Counted from the first letter of the stretch, positions 1 through 8,432 are shown. The stretch is 42,009 bases of DNA from Blastocatellia bacterium (GCA_003488005.1 DNND01000017.1:1-42009), one strand, 5' to 3'. Numbers and translations: made by a program. The notes: generated by a model from the sequence alone, not told the origin.

Positions 1-45
1 AGCGACGGCATCATGCTTAGCGACGGCATCATGCTCAGCGACTAA
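1..45 (+). CDS. C-terminal tail of a protein with SDGIML hexapeptide repeats (partial)
   Basis: The first 45 bases read, in frame 1, as SDGIML-SDGIML-SD followed by a TAA stop. At DNA level this is an 18-bp unit repeated twice plus a six-base third start (1-18, 19-36, 37-42), with one base differing between units. An exact multiple of three and a clean stop followed by a terminator hairpin argue that this is the end of a real gene whose body lies upstream of the window. Acidobacterial secreted subtilisin-like proteins can end in similar short repeats, but that is recollection and nothing here identifies the family. Confidence 0.6.
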   Translation, partial: SDGIMLSDGIMLSD

Positions 46-78
46 AATTGGGCGAACCGGCACTTCAAGAGGCGGTTC

Positions 79-114
79 ATGCGGACGAAGTTTTCACCTT
101 CGTCCGCATTTTCT
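79..114 (+). terminator. Rho-independent terminator after the partial upstream gene
   Basis: A perfect 12-bp stem (79-90 pairing with 98-109) with a 7-base loop is followed by a short T-rich stretch at 109-114. It sits 34 bases after the stop codon of the partial gene and about 115 bases before the next gene, so it probably ends transcription of the upstream gene. Confidence 0.8.
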
Positions 115-230
115 TGTCCTGTAAACGCGGAAATGTTGATTCCCCCCGCAACCCTTCGAATTACAAAGGGCATCCGAGCTTCACACCAGGCACATTCGAG
201 TTCAGAATGAAAACCTATTGAACGGCCGTC

Positions 231-1421
231 ATGACCCCAACCCGCAATTCCCTCCGTCTCGCAACAGCTTTGCTGGCTTTATTAGCTGCAGCGGCAGTGA
301 CCTGTTTCGCGCAACGACCCGTCGGGCCTCCGGACCCTACGTCTCCCGCTACCCCGCAAAGCGAGCAACAAGCCATTCGAACGGTAACCGAGGAAGTGCA
401 ACTCACCGTCACTGCCCTGGACAGCCAGGGCCACCTCGATCCTACGCTTGAGCTGCCGGACATTATGGTTCTTGAAAATGGTGTTTCTCAGGAGCTACGA
501 AGCGCTCGCCTTGTACCGGCCCACGTGCTCATACTTCTTGACACCGGCGGCGAAATTAACTCGGCCAAGCGCGTCAGGCTAACGCGCGAGATTGCCCGCC
601 ATCTGATAACAGCGCTGGACCCGCGGGATGAGTTCGCTGTAATGCAGTTCAACAATAATGTTGAAGTGCTTCAGGATTGGACCAGCGATAAGAATGCGAC
701 TCTGCAAACACTGGACTCAAAAATGATTTCCGGAAAACGGGCCCGGTTTCTGGATGCACTGGTCGCAGCCGCTGGCCGTTGGGCTGATAGACCACAGGGC
801 AACCGTCATCTGGTTATGATCACCGATGGCGTGCAAGGCGCCGGCGAACGAGTAGATCGTGCAGCGGTCTTCAAGGAGCTGGAAGCAAGAAATGTGGTGG
901 TCCATGTGATCAGTTATACGACCGTATCGCGCGCCGCCACCGCAAGCAGTCGGCGTATAACGCGAAACCGTGACAAGAGTATTGTTTCCGACGAGATCAT
1001 CGACCAATTGCCATCGGACCATCTCTGGGATCCGTTGCGCCAGGCGCATAAACCGGGTGGCGTGATCGCGGATATCGATCCTGAACGACAGCGACAAGTA
1101 AGAGCTTATGAAGCAGCGATGCGCACAAGTGAAAAGCAGCTGACAGATCTTACAGCCGAGACGGGTGGTCGTATCTGGCTACCCGAATCCTTCGAGGAAA
1201 TGGTCGATGACGGGAGCCAAGCCGCTAAGCTAATCGACTCGCAGTATGTGGTCAGTTATAAGCCCAGACGAGCGCTTGCTTCTTCCAAGCCAGGTGAAGT
1301 GCGCGTGATTGATGTAGCCTCGCGCAGGGTGGGATTGAGTTTGGTTTCGCGCCGCCTGTACGTGGTGCCAGCAAGGGAAACGGTTCGCGAAATAGGGCGT
1401 CCTCGCAGAGTAAAGAACTAA
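231..1421 (+). CDS. Secreted VWFA-domain protein (acidobacterial VWFA-related family)
   Basis: The 396-residue product starts with a signal peptide (hydrophobic stretch about residues 9-27, probable cleavage after CFAQ). A von Willebrand factor A-like domain runs from about residue 95 to 235 and again resembles the fold near residues 285-355. The metal-ion-dependent adhesion site normally reads DxSxS. Here the equivalent at residues 104-108 is DTGGE, so both serines are replaced, while the later TDG motif (198-200) is kept. The family is abundant in acidobacteria and is predicted to act in the periplasm or at the cell surface in protein-protein contacts; ligands are unknown. The gene overlaps the convergent O-antigen ligase gene by 4 bases. 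No good ribosome binding site precedes the ATG, but no better in-frame start keeps the signal peptide. Confidence 0.8.
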   Translation: MTPTRNSLRLATALLALLAAAAVTCFAQRPVGPPDPTSPATPQSEQQAIRTVTEEVQLTVTALDSQGHLDPTLELPDIMVLENGVSQELRSARLVPAHVLILLDTGGEINSAKRVRLTREIARHLITALDPRDEFAVMQFNNNVEVLQDWTSDKNATLQTLDSKMISGKRARFLDALVAAAGRWADRPQGNRHLVMITDGVQGAGERVDRAAVFKELEARNVVVHVISYTTVSRAATASSRRITRNRDKSIVSDEIIDQLPSDHLWDPLRQAHKPGGVIADIDPERQRQVRAYEAAMRTSEKQLTDLTAETGGRIWLPESFEEMVDDGSQAAKLIDSQYVVSYKPRRALASSKPGEVRVIDVASRRVGLSLVSRRLYVVPARETVREIGRPRRVKN

Positions 1422-2908
1422 CCGGCTGCGGCTTGTCTGGAAAACTCAATCCTCCGAAGGGCCAGGACGAGTCCCATGACGAAATAGAAAATCATTATTA
1501 CTTCCGAGTCGCCCCAGTTGTAATGCACCAATCCGGAAATAAAAAAGCCGACAAGACCACCGAGGGCTCCCAGTAATATTCCCTGTTCTATCCAATCAAG
1601 CTTGTTTGTGTCCCGCAACATTCGCCAGATTGTGCGCGCGTAAACAAATAGAAAGCCGAGCCAAACGAGGAAGGCCGGAACGCCGCGTTCTAATGCAATC
1701 TGCAAGAGATTTGAATGCATGTGGCCCCAGGGCAAACGGCCTTTATCAAACATGCCCCATTCGCGCCAATGCGCTTTGATTGAATCCATGCCGATGCCCA
1801 CCAGCAGGTGTCGTGGCTTGCTTACCAGCAGGTGAAAGCCCTCGCGCCAAACAGTTTCGCGCCAACTGGTTGATTGATCCGTCTGGTCTATGAAGCCAAC
1901 GTTGCGTTTTTGCTGAAGCACAAACAGGCCCGCCAGAATCAATGGAATGGCAAGTAGGCCGGCAACCAATACGGCGCGCCGGCTGACCCTAAGAAGCAAA
2001 ATCAACGCAGTGGAAATCGCAAACGCCAACCAGGAAGCACGCGTGACGGTCAGCATTAATGCTCCGACCATTCCGGCTATAGCCAGGAGCAGCGCGCCAC
2101 CGATGAGGCTGCGTTTGCGTGGCAACGCGACGAATAACCCAACGGTCAATGCCAGGATTAACTGCAACGCTTCAGCATAGGTTACGAAGTTCCCAAAAAA
2201 ACCGCTCGCCCGCCAGTCTCTTCCTTTGGACCAACTGCCAACACCAAGTTGCTCGAGAGCATTGTTGCCAGGCAGCACAATGCCGCGCGGCAACTTAACG
2301 GGAATCATCCATTCATGCCGGTAGGCTGTAAGGGTTACGACTTTTTTGTCCGGCTTTGATAATTCGTTTATGAGTTCCTGCGGGTTGTGAAGCTTTACTC
2401 CGTCAACTGTCAGCAGCGTATCGCCATCGCGAACACCTGCTTTGTAGAGCGGGCTGGCTTCTGAGAGGTTGTGAACCTTGACTCCCGATCCCAGCAGTCT
2501 TTGCGCGCCGGTAAAGATCACGTTAATCATGCAGGCGCCAATCAGCGCCAGTGCAAGCAAACGAATCACACGTCGCGAAGGCACGTTTTGAGAAAACAAA
2601 TAGACAATCGTGAAGAGGCTGGCGGCGCGCATCTTCCCGAGCGAAACCATCGGCTCGTACGAGAAAAGGCAAGAAAGCCCGCTGAGAATGAAGAAGCCAA
2701 ACAGAAAGTAATCAACTGGCGTACGCTGGAGTTTTGGCCGGGGATAAAAAGCAAAACGCAGCAGCCAGAACGCCATGCCCAGCAGCCACGCAGTCTGCGT
2801 CGCCGCAATGGAATTGGGTGCGGCGACAGCGAACAGAAAGAGACAGGCAATGATCGCGCTATCAAGTAGCGCGGCCCCGCGGCTCTTCTTCTGGTTTTCT
2901 TCTTTCAA
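1418..2908 (-). CDS. O-antigen ligase / Wzy-type polymerase with an inserted PDZ-like domain
   Basis: A 496-residue polytopic membrane protein with hydrophobic segments throughout. The Wzy_C/WaaL core is visible at about residues 250-420, including TRASW (289-293) and the loop motif WGHMHSNLLQIALERG (394-409), whose histidines are typical of O-antigen ligases. Between the N-terminal and central membrane blocks (about 142-208) is a soluble segment with PDZ features: ASPLYKAGVRDGDTLLTVDG followed by a beta-rich tail. By family knowledge the protein would join or polymerise lipid-linked repeat units on the periplasmic face. It is the last gene of the minus-strand polysaccharide run, 9 bases after the sugar transferase gene, so very likely co-transcribed. 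Whether it is a ligase or polymerase cannot be decided from sequence. Confidence 0.85.
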   Translation of the reverse strand: MKEENQKKSRGAALLDSAIIACLFLFAVAAPNSIAATQTAWLLGMAFWLLRFAFYPRPKLQRTPVDYFLFGFFILSGLSCLFSYEPMVSLGKMRAASLFTIVYLFSQNVPSRRVIRLLALALIGACMINVIFTGAQRLLGSGVKVHNLSEASPLYKAGVRDGDTLLTVDGVKLHNPQELINELSKPDKKVVTLTAYRHEWMIPVKLPRGIVLPGNNALEQLGVGSWSKGRDWRASGFFGNFVTYAEALQLILALTVGLFVALPRKRSLIGGALLLAIAGMVGALMLTVTRASWLAFAISTALILLLRVSRRAVLVAGLLAIPLILAGLFVLQQKRNVGFIDQTDQSTSWRETVWREGFHLLVSKPRHLLVGIGMDSIKAHWREWGMFDKGRLPWGHMHSNLLQIALERGVPAFLVWLGFLFVYARTIWRMLRDTNKLDWIEQGILLGALGGLVGFFISGLVHYNWGDSEVIMIFYFVMGLVLALRRIEFSRQAAAG

Positions 2909-2917
2909 ATGATTCGG

Positions 2918-4489
2918 CTAGTACCCATCGCCGCGCAGCATGACCATCACGGTGCGCAACATTATTTTCAAATCAAACAGCAGCGACCAGTTTTCTATAT
3001 AAAACAAATCGAGTTTGACCATCTCTTCAAACGGCAAACGGTTTCTTCCCGACACCTGCCACAATCCCGTCAGTCCGGGCTTCATATCCAGCCGCCGGCG
3101 ATGGCGCAGCTCGTAAGCTTCAACCTCGTACGGGATCGGCGGGCGTGGGCCAACGACGCTCATATCGCCGCGCAAGACGTTCAGAAGCTGCGGCACTTCA
3201 TCCAGACTAAAGCGGCGCAGCGCTCGCCCAACGCGCGTGATGCGTGGATCATCGCGCAGTTTGTAAGCGGGTTCATCAGCATCGCCGACGTTTGCTTCTG
3301 CATGTCCGGCTATGAACTTGCGCTGGTACTCGCGATGGATTTCGCTGTCCGCATTCAGGTGCATCGTACGAAATTTGTAAACTACGAAAATGCGGCCGTC
3401 CATGCCCACGCGTTCCTGCGTATAATAAATTGGTCCCTTGGAATCCAGCTTGATTAACAGCGCAATAAAAAGCCAGAACGGCGAAAGCAGCGCCAGCGTC
3501 AGCGATGAGATTATCAAATCAGAAATGCGTTTGCTGCCGCGCGCGAAATCCGAAAGCGGCTCGCGAAACAAACGGATCATCGGCAACGCGCCGATTTGAT
3601 CGACTTCCGTTTTGCTCGGCAAACAATTGAACAGGCTCGGTGCAATGCGAAACTCAATTCCGTGCCGGCGCCCGCAACGCATCATCACTTCAAACAGCGT
3701 ATCGCCATCGACATTCGCATCGGCGATGATCACTTCATTCGCTTTCGATTCGCGAATCGCATCCGGCAACCCCGCCAAATCGCTGATTACCGGGACGCCT
3801 TCGTAGGTTATGGCGGCTTCGATCTGAAAAGTGCGGCTGCTTTCGACCACGCCAATCACGCGGTAACCGAGTGATGGCCGTTCCCTCATCTCCTTGATGC
3901 AAAATGCCGCTTCCGGACCGCGACCGACGACGAGGGTGGGAATCAAATTGATTCCGCGCTGCCGAAAAAATGTTTGTGCAGTGCGCAAAAACAATCGCAC
4001 TAACCCAAAGCCCGCAAAGGCCAACAGAAAGTCGAGCACGAAGACACTGCGCGCGTAAGAAAATGCCCGGTAATGGAATCCGCCGCGATAGAGAAATGCG
4101 GCGGCGACGATTAGCAGCGATCCGATCGCTGTCGCTTTGAAAACGCGTGTGCCGTCATCCACAAATGAAAACTCGCCGCGCAGCCGGTAAAGATCGTAAT
4201 ACCGCATAAGCACCAGGCGAATCAGAACCACAAACAACAACAAGGCGCCGTAAGGAGCGAACCGGGTGCTCCAGCTAAGAGCGCCGCCGCCGGGAGCAAT
4301 AAGTGGCAGGCCTTCGCGCCAGTAAAATGCCAGCGGAAACGCGGCCGTCGCGATCACAATATCTATCATCACGAGCGCAGTCTTGATTAAGGGCAGGACC
4401 CATTGTGGGGCCCGTGAGGAGGCCTGCACTACGCTCGCGCCAACACTGGACGTCGCGATCCGGTCCGCTCTTAGTGAAGTTTGTGCCAT
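2918..4489 (-). CDS. Polyprenyl-phosphate sugar-1-phosphate transferase (WbaP/WcaJ-type initiating enzyme)
   Basis: The 523-residue product has the full architecture of the family: about four or five N-terminal membrane helices (residues 30-175), a CoA-binding-3-like Rossmann domain (about 180-310), a further membrane helix near 325-345 and the catalytic bacterial sugar transferase domain to the C-terminus. Catalytic-domain hallmarks are YKFRTM, LLNVLRGDMSVVGPRPP and KPGLTGLWQVSGRN. It should transfer a sugar-1-phosphate from a UDP-sugar to undecaprenyl phosphate, the first membrane step of repeat-unit assembly; the sugar is not predictable. The start region carries a 15-bp tandem duplication (4479-4508) that places a four-codon ORF, MAQT-stop, directly in front of the real ATG. 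It lies 77 bases downstream of the DUF354 gene and 9 bases before the ligase gene. Confidence 0.92.
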   Translation of the reverse strand: MAQTSLRADRIATSSVGASVVQASSRAPQWVLPLIKTALVMIDIVIATAAFPLAFYWREGLPLIAPGGGALSWSTRFAPYGALLLFVVLIRLVLMRYYDLYRLRGEFSFVDDGTRVFKATAIGSLLIVAAAFLYRGGFHYRAFSYARSVFVLDFLLAFAGFGLVRLFLRTAQTFFRQRGINLIPTLVVGRGPEAAFCIKEMRERPSLGYRVIGVVESSRTFQIEAAITYEGVPVISDLAGLPDAIRESKANEVIIADANVDGDTLFEVMMRCGRRHGIEFRIAPSLFNCLPSKTEVDQIGALPMIRLFREPLSDFARGSKRISDLIISSLTLALLSPFWLFIALLIKLDSKGPIYYTQERVGMDGRIFVVYKFRTMHLNADSEIHREYQRKFIAGHAEANVGDADEPAYKLRDDPRITRVGRALRRFSLDEVPQLLNVLRGDMSVVGPRPPIPYEVEAYELRHRRRLDMKPGLTGLWQVSGRNRLPFEEMVKLDLFYIENWSLLFDLKIMLRTVMVMLRGDGY

Positions 4490-4508
4490 TCAGGTTTGTG
4501 CCATTCAG
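4479..4508 (-). repeat. 15-bp tandem duplication covering the sugar transferase start codon
   Basis: Bases 4479-4493 and 4494-4508 are identical. Each copy contains an ATG in the same frame on the minus strand. The upstream copy reads ATG GCA CAA ACC TGA and its stop is followed directly by the second ATG, giving a minimal leader ORF abutting the true start. Seen directly in the sequence; any regulatory role is inference. Confidence 0.85.
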
Positions 4509-4566
4509 AAAAATCCGCAAGCGGTAAAGATTGAGTCTCTGTTTTCGCAGACAGAATAACAAAAGT

Positions 4567-5577
4567 TCAATCTTCGAGTATTAGATTTGCCACTTGTTGC
4601 AACACACCGGCGCCGGAGCGAGTGGGCGTCGCTGTCTTCTTCTCAACCCGCAACGCGCGCACGTCTGCTTCTGTCGCAATTCGTTGTAGCCGGCCGTCCG
4701 CAACAAGTTGCTGGTCTAACGCGGCCCATTCACCCTGGTAAATTGATGCCGCGGGCACGCCTAGCGCCGCCGCCTCGCGGTTCATTGTGCCACCAGCACT
4801 GACCACCAGATCGCTTCGCGCAACCAGGTTCGCACCATCGAGCGGTTGCGCGGGAATAATTATCTGCTCGCGAGCATAATACCGGCGCTGCGCTTCATTT
4901 CGCGGCAGCAGTACTAACTTCACACCCAGCGTTTCCAAAAGACGATCGAGCAATTGATCGAACAACTGATTTTCAAAGCGATGATAGAGCGCTTCACTGG
5001 CCGGTGGGCGCGCCGTCACCAGAATGTCGGCGGCATCAATTCCTAACTTCTGAAGCTCCACTTCAAAATTCTGATTCGCAACGAAGGTTGCCAGATAAAC
5101 ATTTTCCTTGATGCCGTCATATCGTTTTACTTTCGCGGGTGGGACGCCGAAGCGCGTCAACGCCGCTTCGGGGAAGACGCGCGGGACAATAACGCGCGAA
5201 GCGAGCCGGAAGGCGAGATGGTTTGCCGGCTGATGTTCGTAGTCCATCAGGGTCACCGATCGCAGCGACAGTGCGCGCGCCGCCAGAATTTGTGAATAGG
5301 AGTTGTGACTGACCGCCAGGTCGATTTGTTTTCCTCGCGCCCAGCGCGCCAGGTCCAGACCTCGACCCACAAGATTTCCAGCTTTGCCGGTCAACTTGGC
5401 GCCACCATGCCCGCCAATCACCTGCGCCGCAAATCCAGCGGCCTCGGCCAGGGGCACAGTCTCGGCAAATTGCCGAGCGGTCACGATTACCTCATGACCG
5501 CGCCGCACAAACTCATTTGCGAGTGGACGAAAGAATGGAACGTGCGGCGAGTTTGCGAGATCGATCCAGATTCGCAT
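4567..5577 (-). CDS. DUF354 family protein (GT-B-like, surface polysaccharide)
   Basis: The 336-residue soluble protein begins MRIWIDLANSPHVPFFRPL and contains SHNSYSQ and MDYEHQPANHLAFRLA, a pattern typical of the DUF354 family. The C-terminal half has LVLLPRNEAQR and a glycine-rich VVSAGGTMNREAAALGVPA stretch, which resembles the nucleotide-sugar binding end of GT-B glycosyltransferases such as MurG and UDP-GlcNAc 2-epimerase. The family is frequent in archaeal and bacterial polysaccharide clusters and its biochemical role is not established. The gene belongs to the minus-strand run between the Gfo/Idh oxidoreductase and the sugar transferase. An imperfect 19-base duplication precedes and overlaps its start codon. 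Confidence 0.85.
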   Translation of the reverse strand: MRIWIDLANSPHVPFFRPLANEFVRRGHEVIVTARQFAETVPLAEAAGFAAQVIGGHGGAKLTGKAGNLVGRGLDLARWARGKQIDLAVSHNSYSQILAARALSLRSVTLMDYEHQPANHLAFRLASRVIVPRVFPEAALTRFGVPPAKVKRYDGIKENVYLATFVANQNFEVELQKLGIDAADILVTARPPASEALYHRFENQLFDQLLDRLLETLGVKLVLLPRNEAQRRYYAREQIIIPAQPLDGANLVARSDLVVSAGGTMNREAAALGVPAASIYQGEWAALDQQLVADGRLQRIATEADVRALRVEKKTATPTRSGAGVLQQVANLILED

Positions 5578-5613
5578 GGGCTATCTAAAACTGCATTGGC
5601 TTTCTAAAACTAA
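5576..5613 (-). repeat. Imperfect 19-base tandem duplication at the DUF354 start
   Basis: Two adjacent 19-base units differ at about five positions. On the minus strand the middle copy provides ATG CAG TTT TAG, a three-codon ORF ending 7 bases before the DUF354 start ATG. In the outermost copy the ATG is mutated to ATT. It mirrors the duplication at the next gene of the cluster. Confidence 0.65.
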
Positions 5614-5652
5614 ATGGCAGGTCCACTCAAACTATCTGCCTGGCAGCCCGCT

Positions 5653-6663
5653 TCACTGAATTTCCACGAGCTGGCCTTTTGCGCGCAGAGATTTTTCCGC
5701 GGCTTCGACGGTGCGAACCAGCCGCAAGCCGGCCTGGCCATCAGTTTCCGGCTGCTTGTCGTTTTCAAGGCAGTCGATGAAATGAGTCGCTTCGGTTTGC
5801 AGCGCTTCAGTCGCATCAAGGCGCGGCGCCCACATGTCGCCCGAACGATAACTAACCAGCATTTCGTAAACAGCTTCGGGACTTTGCGAAACAGTTACGC
5901 CTTTGTCGTAGATTTTCACTTTCTCGCTGGGTTCAAGGTCGTCATAAAGAATCATCTTTTCACTGCCGCCGATGAGCGTATGGCGCACCTTAACCGGCGT
6001 CAGCCAATTGACGTGAACGTGAGCGATCATGCGGTTGTCAAAGAACAAGGTCATGTAAGCGACGTTTTCAGGTTGGCCGGGAATATGACTGATTCCGGTC
6101 GCTGAGACCGCAGTCGCTTTCGCCGGGAGCACGTAATCCATGATCGACAGATCATGGATCGCCAGATCCCAAATTACGTTTACGTCATGCTGAAACAGGC
6201 CCAGGTTAACGCGCACCGCGTCGTAGTAATAAATGTCGCCCAAAGCATTGGCGGTAAGCAGCTCGCGAATTTTTCGAACGGCGGCGGTGTAAACGAAAGT
6301 ATGGTCCACCATCAGAACACGCCGGCGACGCGCCGCTTCATCAATCAACTGCATGCCCTGTTCGGAGTTTGCGGCTAACGGTTTCTCGACCAGCACATGT
6401 TTGTCGGCACGCAAGGCCGCCATCGCCAACTCGAAGTGAGATGACACCGGCGTGGCAATTACAATGGCGTCAAGCGAGGGGTCATTAAAGAGAACGTTGG
6501 GATCGTTGACAGTGTGAATAGTCGGATAACGAATGCGCAGTTGGGCCAACCGCTCCGTTCGCAAATCGCAGACGGCAACTACAGTCGAGCCTGGCGCGTC
6601 CATGAAATTCCGCACCAGGTTCGGACCCCAGTAGCCATAACCGATGACTCCGACTCTTATCAT
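5653..6663 (-). CDS. Gfo/Idh/MocA-family nucleotide-sugar oxidoreductase
   Basis: The 336-residue protein starts with an NAD(P)-binding Rossmann domain (IGYGYWGPNLVRNF, residues 7-20) and has the family motif EKP at 93-95, followed by the typical HT and DLAIHDLSIMDYVL stretches of the C-terminal substrate domain. Members next to a hexapeptide acyltransferase, such as WlbA/WbpB, oxidise UDP-N-acetylglucosamine or its uronic acid at C3 as a step to 3-amino sugars. That role is inferred from neighbours, and the aminotransferase expected for it is not in this window. The start codon overlaps the stop of the upstream acyltransferase (ATGA), so the two are probably translationally coupled. Confidence 0.9.
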   Translation of the reverse strand: MIRVGVIGYGYWGPNLVRNFMDAPGSTVVAVCDLRTERLAQLRIRYPTIHTVNDPNVLFNDPSLDAIVIATPVSSHFELAMAALRADKHVLVEKPLAANSEQGMQLIDEAARRRRVLMVDHTFVYTAAVRKIRELLTANALGDIYYYDAVRVNLGLFQHDVNVIWDLAIHDLSIMDYVLPAKATAVSATGISHIPGQPENVAYMTLFFDNRMIAHVHVNWLTPVKVRHTLIGGSEKMILYDDLEPSEKVKIYDKGVTVSQSPEAVYEMLVSYRSGDMWAPRLDATEALQTEATHFIDCLENDKQPETDGQAGLRLVRTVEAAEKSLRAKGQLVEIQ

Positions 6664-7163
6664 TTATTGTCCTGCTCGGTCTTGCCGCGGCGTTTTCTTA
6701 TGTCGCCAATCACGCGCGCCGGCACGCCTGCCACGATGGCAAAGTCAGGCACGTCGCGCGTCACCACCGCCCCGGCGCCAATCAATGAATGCTCACCAAT
6801 CGTAACGCCGGCCATGATCGTGACGTTGCTGCCGATGGCCGCGCGCGTCTTCACACGCGTCTCGACAACTGTCCAGTCCGCTTCGGTCTGCAAGCTCCCG
6901 TCGTCATTGACCGCGCTCGGATAAGGATCGTTGGTAAACATCACGCCATGGCCGACGAAGACATGATCCTCGATGGTTACGCCTTCGCAGATGAATGTGT
7001 GCGATGAAATTTTGCAACGAATGCCGATGGAAGCGTTTTTTTGAATCTCGACAAAGGCGCCGATTTTTGTTTCGGCGGCGATAGAACAACCGTAGAGGTT
7101 GACGAGCTCCGGCTGGAAGATACGAACGTCTTTTCCGAGAGTTACATCTGGAGCGATAGGCAT
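6660..7163 (-). CDS. Left-handed beta-helix (hexapeptide) acyltransferase
   Basis: The product is made of hexapeptide repeats characteristic of LbH acetyltransferases, from VTLGKDVRIF through ATKIGAF-like turns to SNVTIMAGVTIGEHSLIGAGAV, ending PARVIG. This is the WbbJ/WlbB/WbpD group that N-acetylates amino sugars of surface polysaccharides with acetyl-CoA. The reading frame extends upstream to an ATG at 7223, but the first 20 codons of that version lack family similarity and have no ribosome binding site, so the start is placed at 7163, giving 167 residues, usual for the group. It is paired with the overlapping Gfo/Idh gene. Confidence 0.88.
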   Translation of the reverse strand: MPIAPDVTLGKDVRIFQPELVNLYGCSIAAETKIGAFVEIQKNASIGIRCKISSHTFICEGVTIEDHVFVGHGVMFTNDPYPSAVNDDGSLQTEADWTVVETRVKTRAAIGSNVTIMAGVTIGEHSLIGAGAVVTRDVPDFAIVAGVPARVIGDIRKRRGKTEQDNK

Positions 7164-7241
7164 CTTCAGTTCTCTAAACCATAGCGACAAATCGACAGAG
7201 ACATGAGTCAAAACAGAAGGCATTCAAGGAGGAAAGTCTTC

Positions 7242-8432
7242 TTACAAACCAGGTTTTGCATTACCCAAGTCTTCCAAAAGTCGCGCCAGCGCGTAGGCAG
7301 TCCACGCTTGCGTCCAGCGCATGAAAGGCGTCTTCTGCGTATAGAAACGTCTGCGCTGATAGTAAAAAAACCCGCGGCTATCACGCATGTTGTTTAGAAG
7401 CCAGGCCGCAATCTTTTCGGCCAACGACTGCGCTCCCTGGTCCAGATGCCGCAATTCCAGAAGCGTGACAATCGCTGCGGCTCCCGAGTGCGTGTCAGCG
7501 GGATAAAGCGCGTCATCGTAGTATTTCGGCCACCCGTCCGCAAGAAAGAACCGGTCGCGCCAAAATTGGTACCCGCGCTGGAGCGCCGCGCCAAACATGC
7601 TTGCATCTGCAGCGCCACAAGTTTTGGTAATGAGCGAAAGCGATTGCATCACGTAAGCGGTGTGAAAGTTGTCCACCCAGCCTTGATTCTTCGCCGCACC
7701 GTAAGCCCACGCCCCATCGTCCCGCTGCCTTTTCACAACATACCGCGCGGCGCGCACTGCGAAATCACAAAGCTCAGCCTCGCCGGTAATGGCGCCGACA
7801 CCAGCAAGGGTTTCGGCAGCCAGGAGGCTGGCATTGAAAACGCAGGTCTGATCAATTGGTGAGTAACTGAAACAGAGCTCATCTTCTGTGTCGACCGTGC
7901 GTTTCAGGTCGCGAAGGATAAAGTCACAACTAGTGCGCGCGATTTTCAAATAACTTTGATCCTGGAATGTGGCTGTCGCCTGCAGCAAGGCACGCGCCGC
8001 AAACGCTGTCGGCACAATCATCGGCGTGCCACGCGGAGCAAAGAAATGGCGGCTTTGCCAATCGAAGTTGTATCCCCAGGCCGCGCCGCTGTAGCCCCTG
8101 ATTCGCTGGTCAAGCAGCTCATCGATTAAGTCGCGAGCTTCGCTTTCGGCTTCAGTCGTCTTCAGCCGCCGGTAATTCGCCAGGGCTGCCAGCGCAAATA
8201 GAGCGATGCCCTTGGGGTTCGTCTGTGCCGGAACATGAGCTAGCCGGCGCAGGTTTACCGGCGAGCGCTTGATGAGTTGCGTCCAAACCAAACGTGGCGT
8301 TTCGGATCTTGCGAAAGGAGTGGCCTGGAAAATTCGGCTGTTGAGGGCGTCGAAGGGATCGTCGCCGGCAAAATTGCGTGCGCGGCACCATTCGAAGAGA
8401 TCGCTGAGAGCCTGCTCGAAGGAATTCTGCAT
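7242..8432 (-). CDS. Predicted alpha/alpha-toroid protein of unknown function in polysaccharide cluster
   Basis: A 396-residue soluble protein without signal peptide. It consists of repeated helical hairpins with regularly spaced aromatic and charged motifs, for example GYSGAAWGYNFDWQ, QRDDGAWAYG, WVDNFHTAYVMQSL and ADTHSGAAAIVTLL. This layout is like the six-hairpin glycosidase / prenyltransferase-type toroids, and similar genes in polysaccharide clusters are often left as hypothetical. The acidic residues of DDGAW and DNFHTAY would be candidates for a catalytic or sugar-binding pocket. I do not recognise a characterised homologue. The position between AsnB and the acyltransferase suggests that it modifies or epimerises a glycan intermediate, but this is inference only. 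Confidence 0.6.
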   Translation of the reverse strand: MQNSFEQALSDLFEWCRARNFAGDDPFDALNSRIFQATPFARSETPRLVWTQLIKRSPVNLRRLAHVPAQTNPKGIALFALAALANYRRLKTTEAESEARDLIDELLDQRIRGYSGAAWGYNFDWQSRHFFAPRGTPMIVPTAFAARALLQATATFQDQSYLKIARTSCDFILRDLKRTVDTEDELCFSYSPIDQTCVFNASLLAAETLAGVGAITGEAELCDFAVRAARYVVKRQRDDGAWAYGAAKNQGWVDNFHTAYVMQSLSLITKTCGAADASMFGAALQRGYQFWRDRFFLADGWPKYYDDALYPADTHSGAAAIVTLLELRHLDQGAQSLAEKIAAWLLNNMRDSRGFFYYQRRRFYTQKTPFMRWTQAWTAYALARLLEDLGNAKPGL

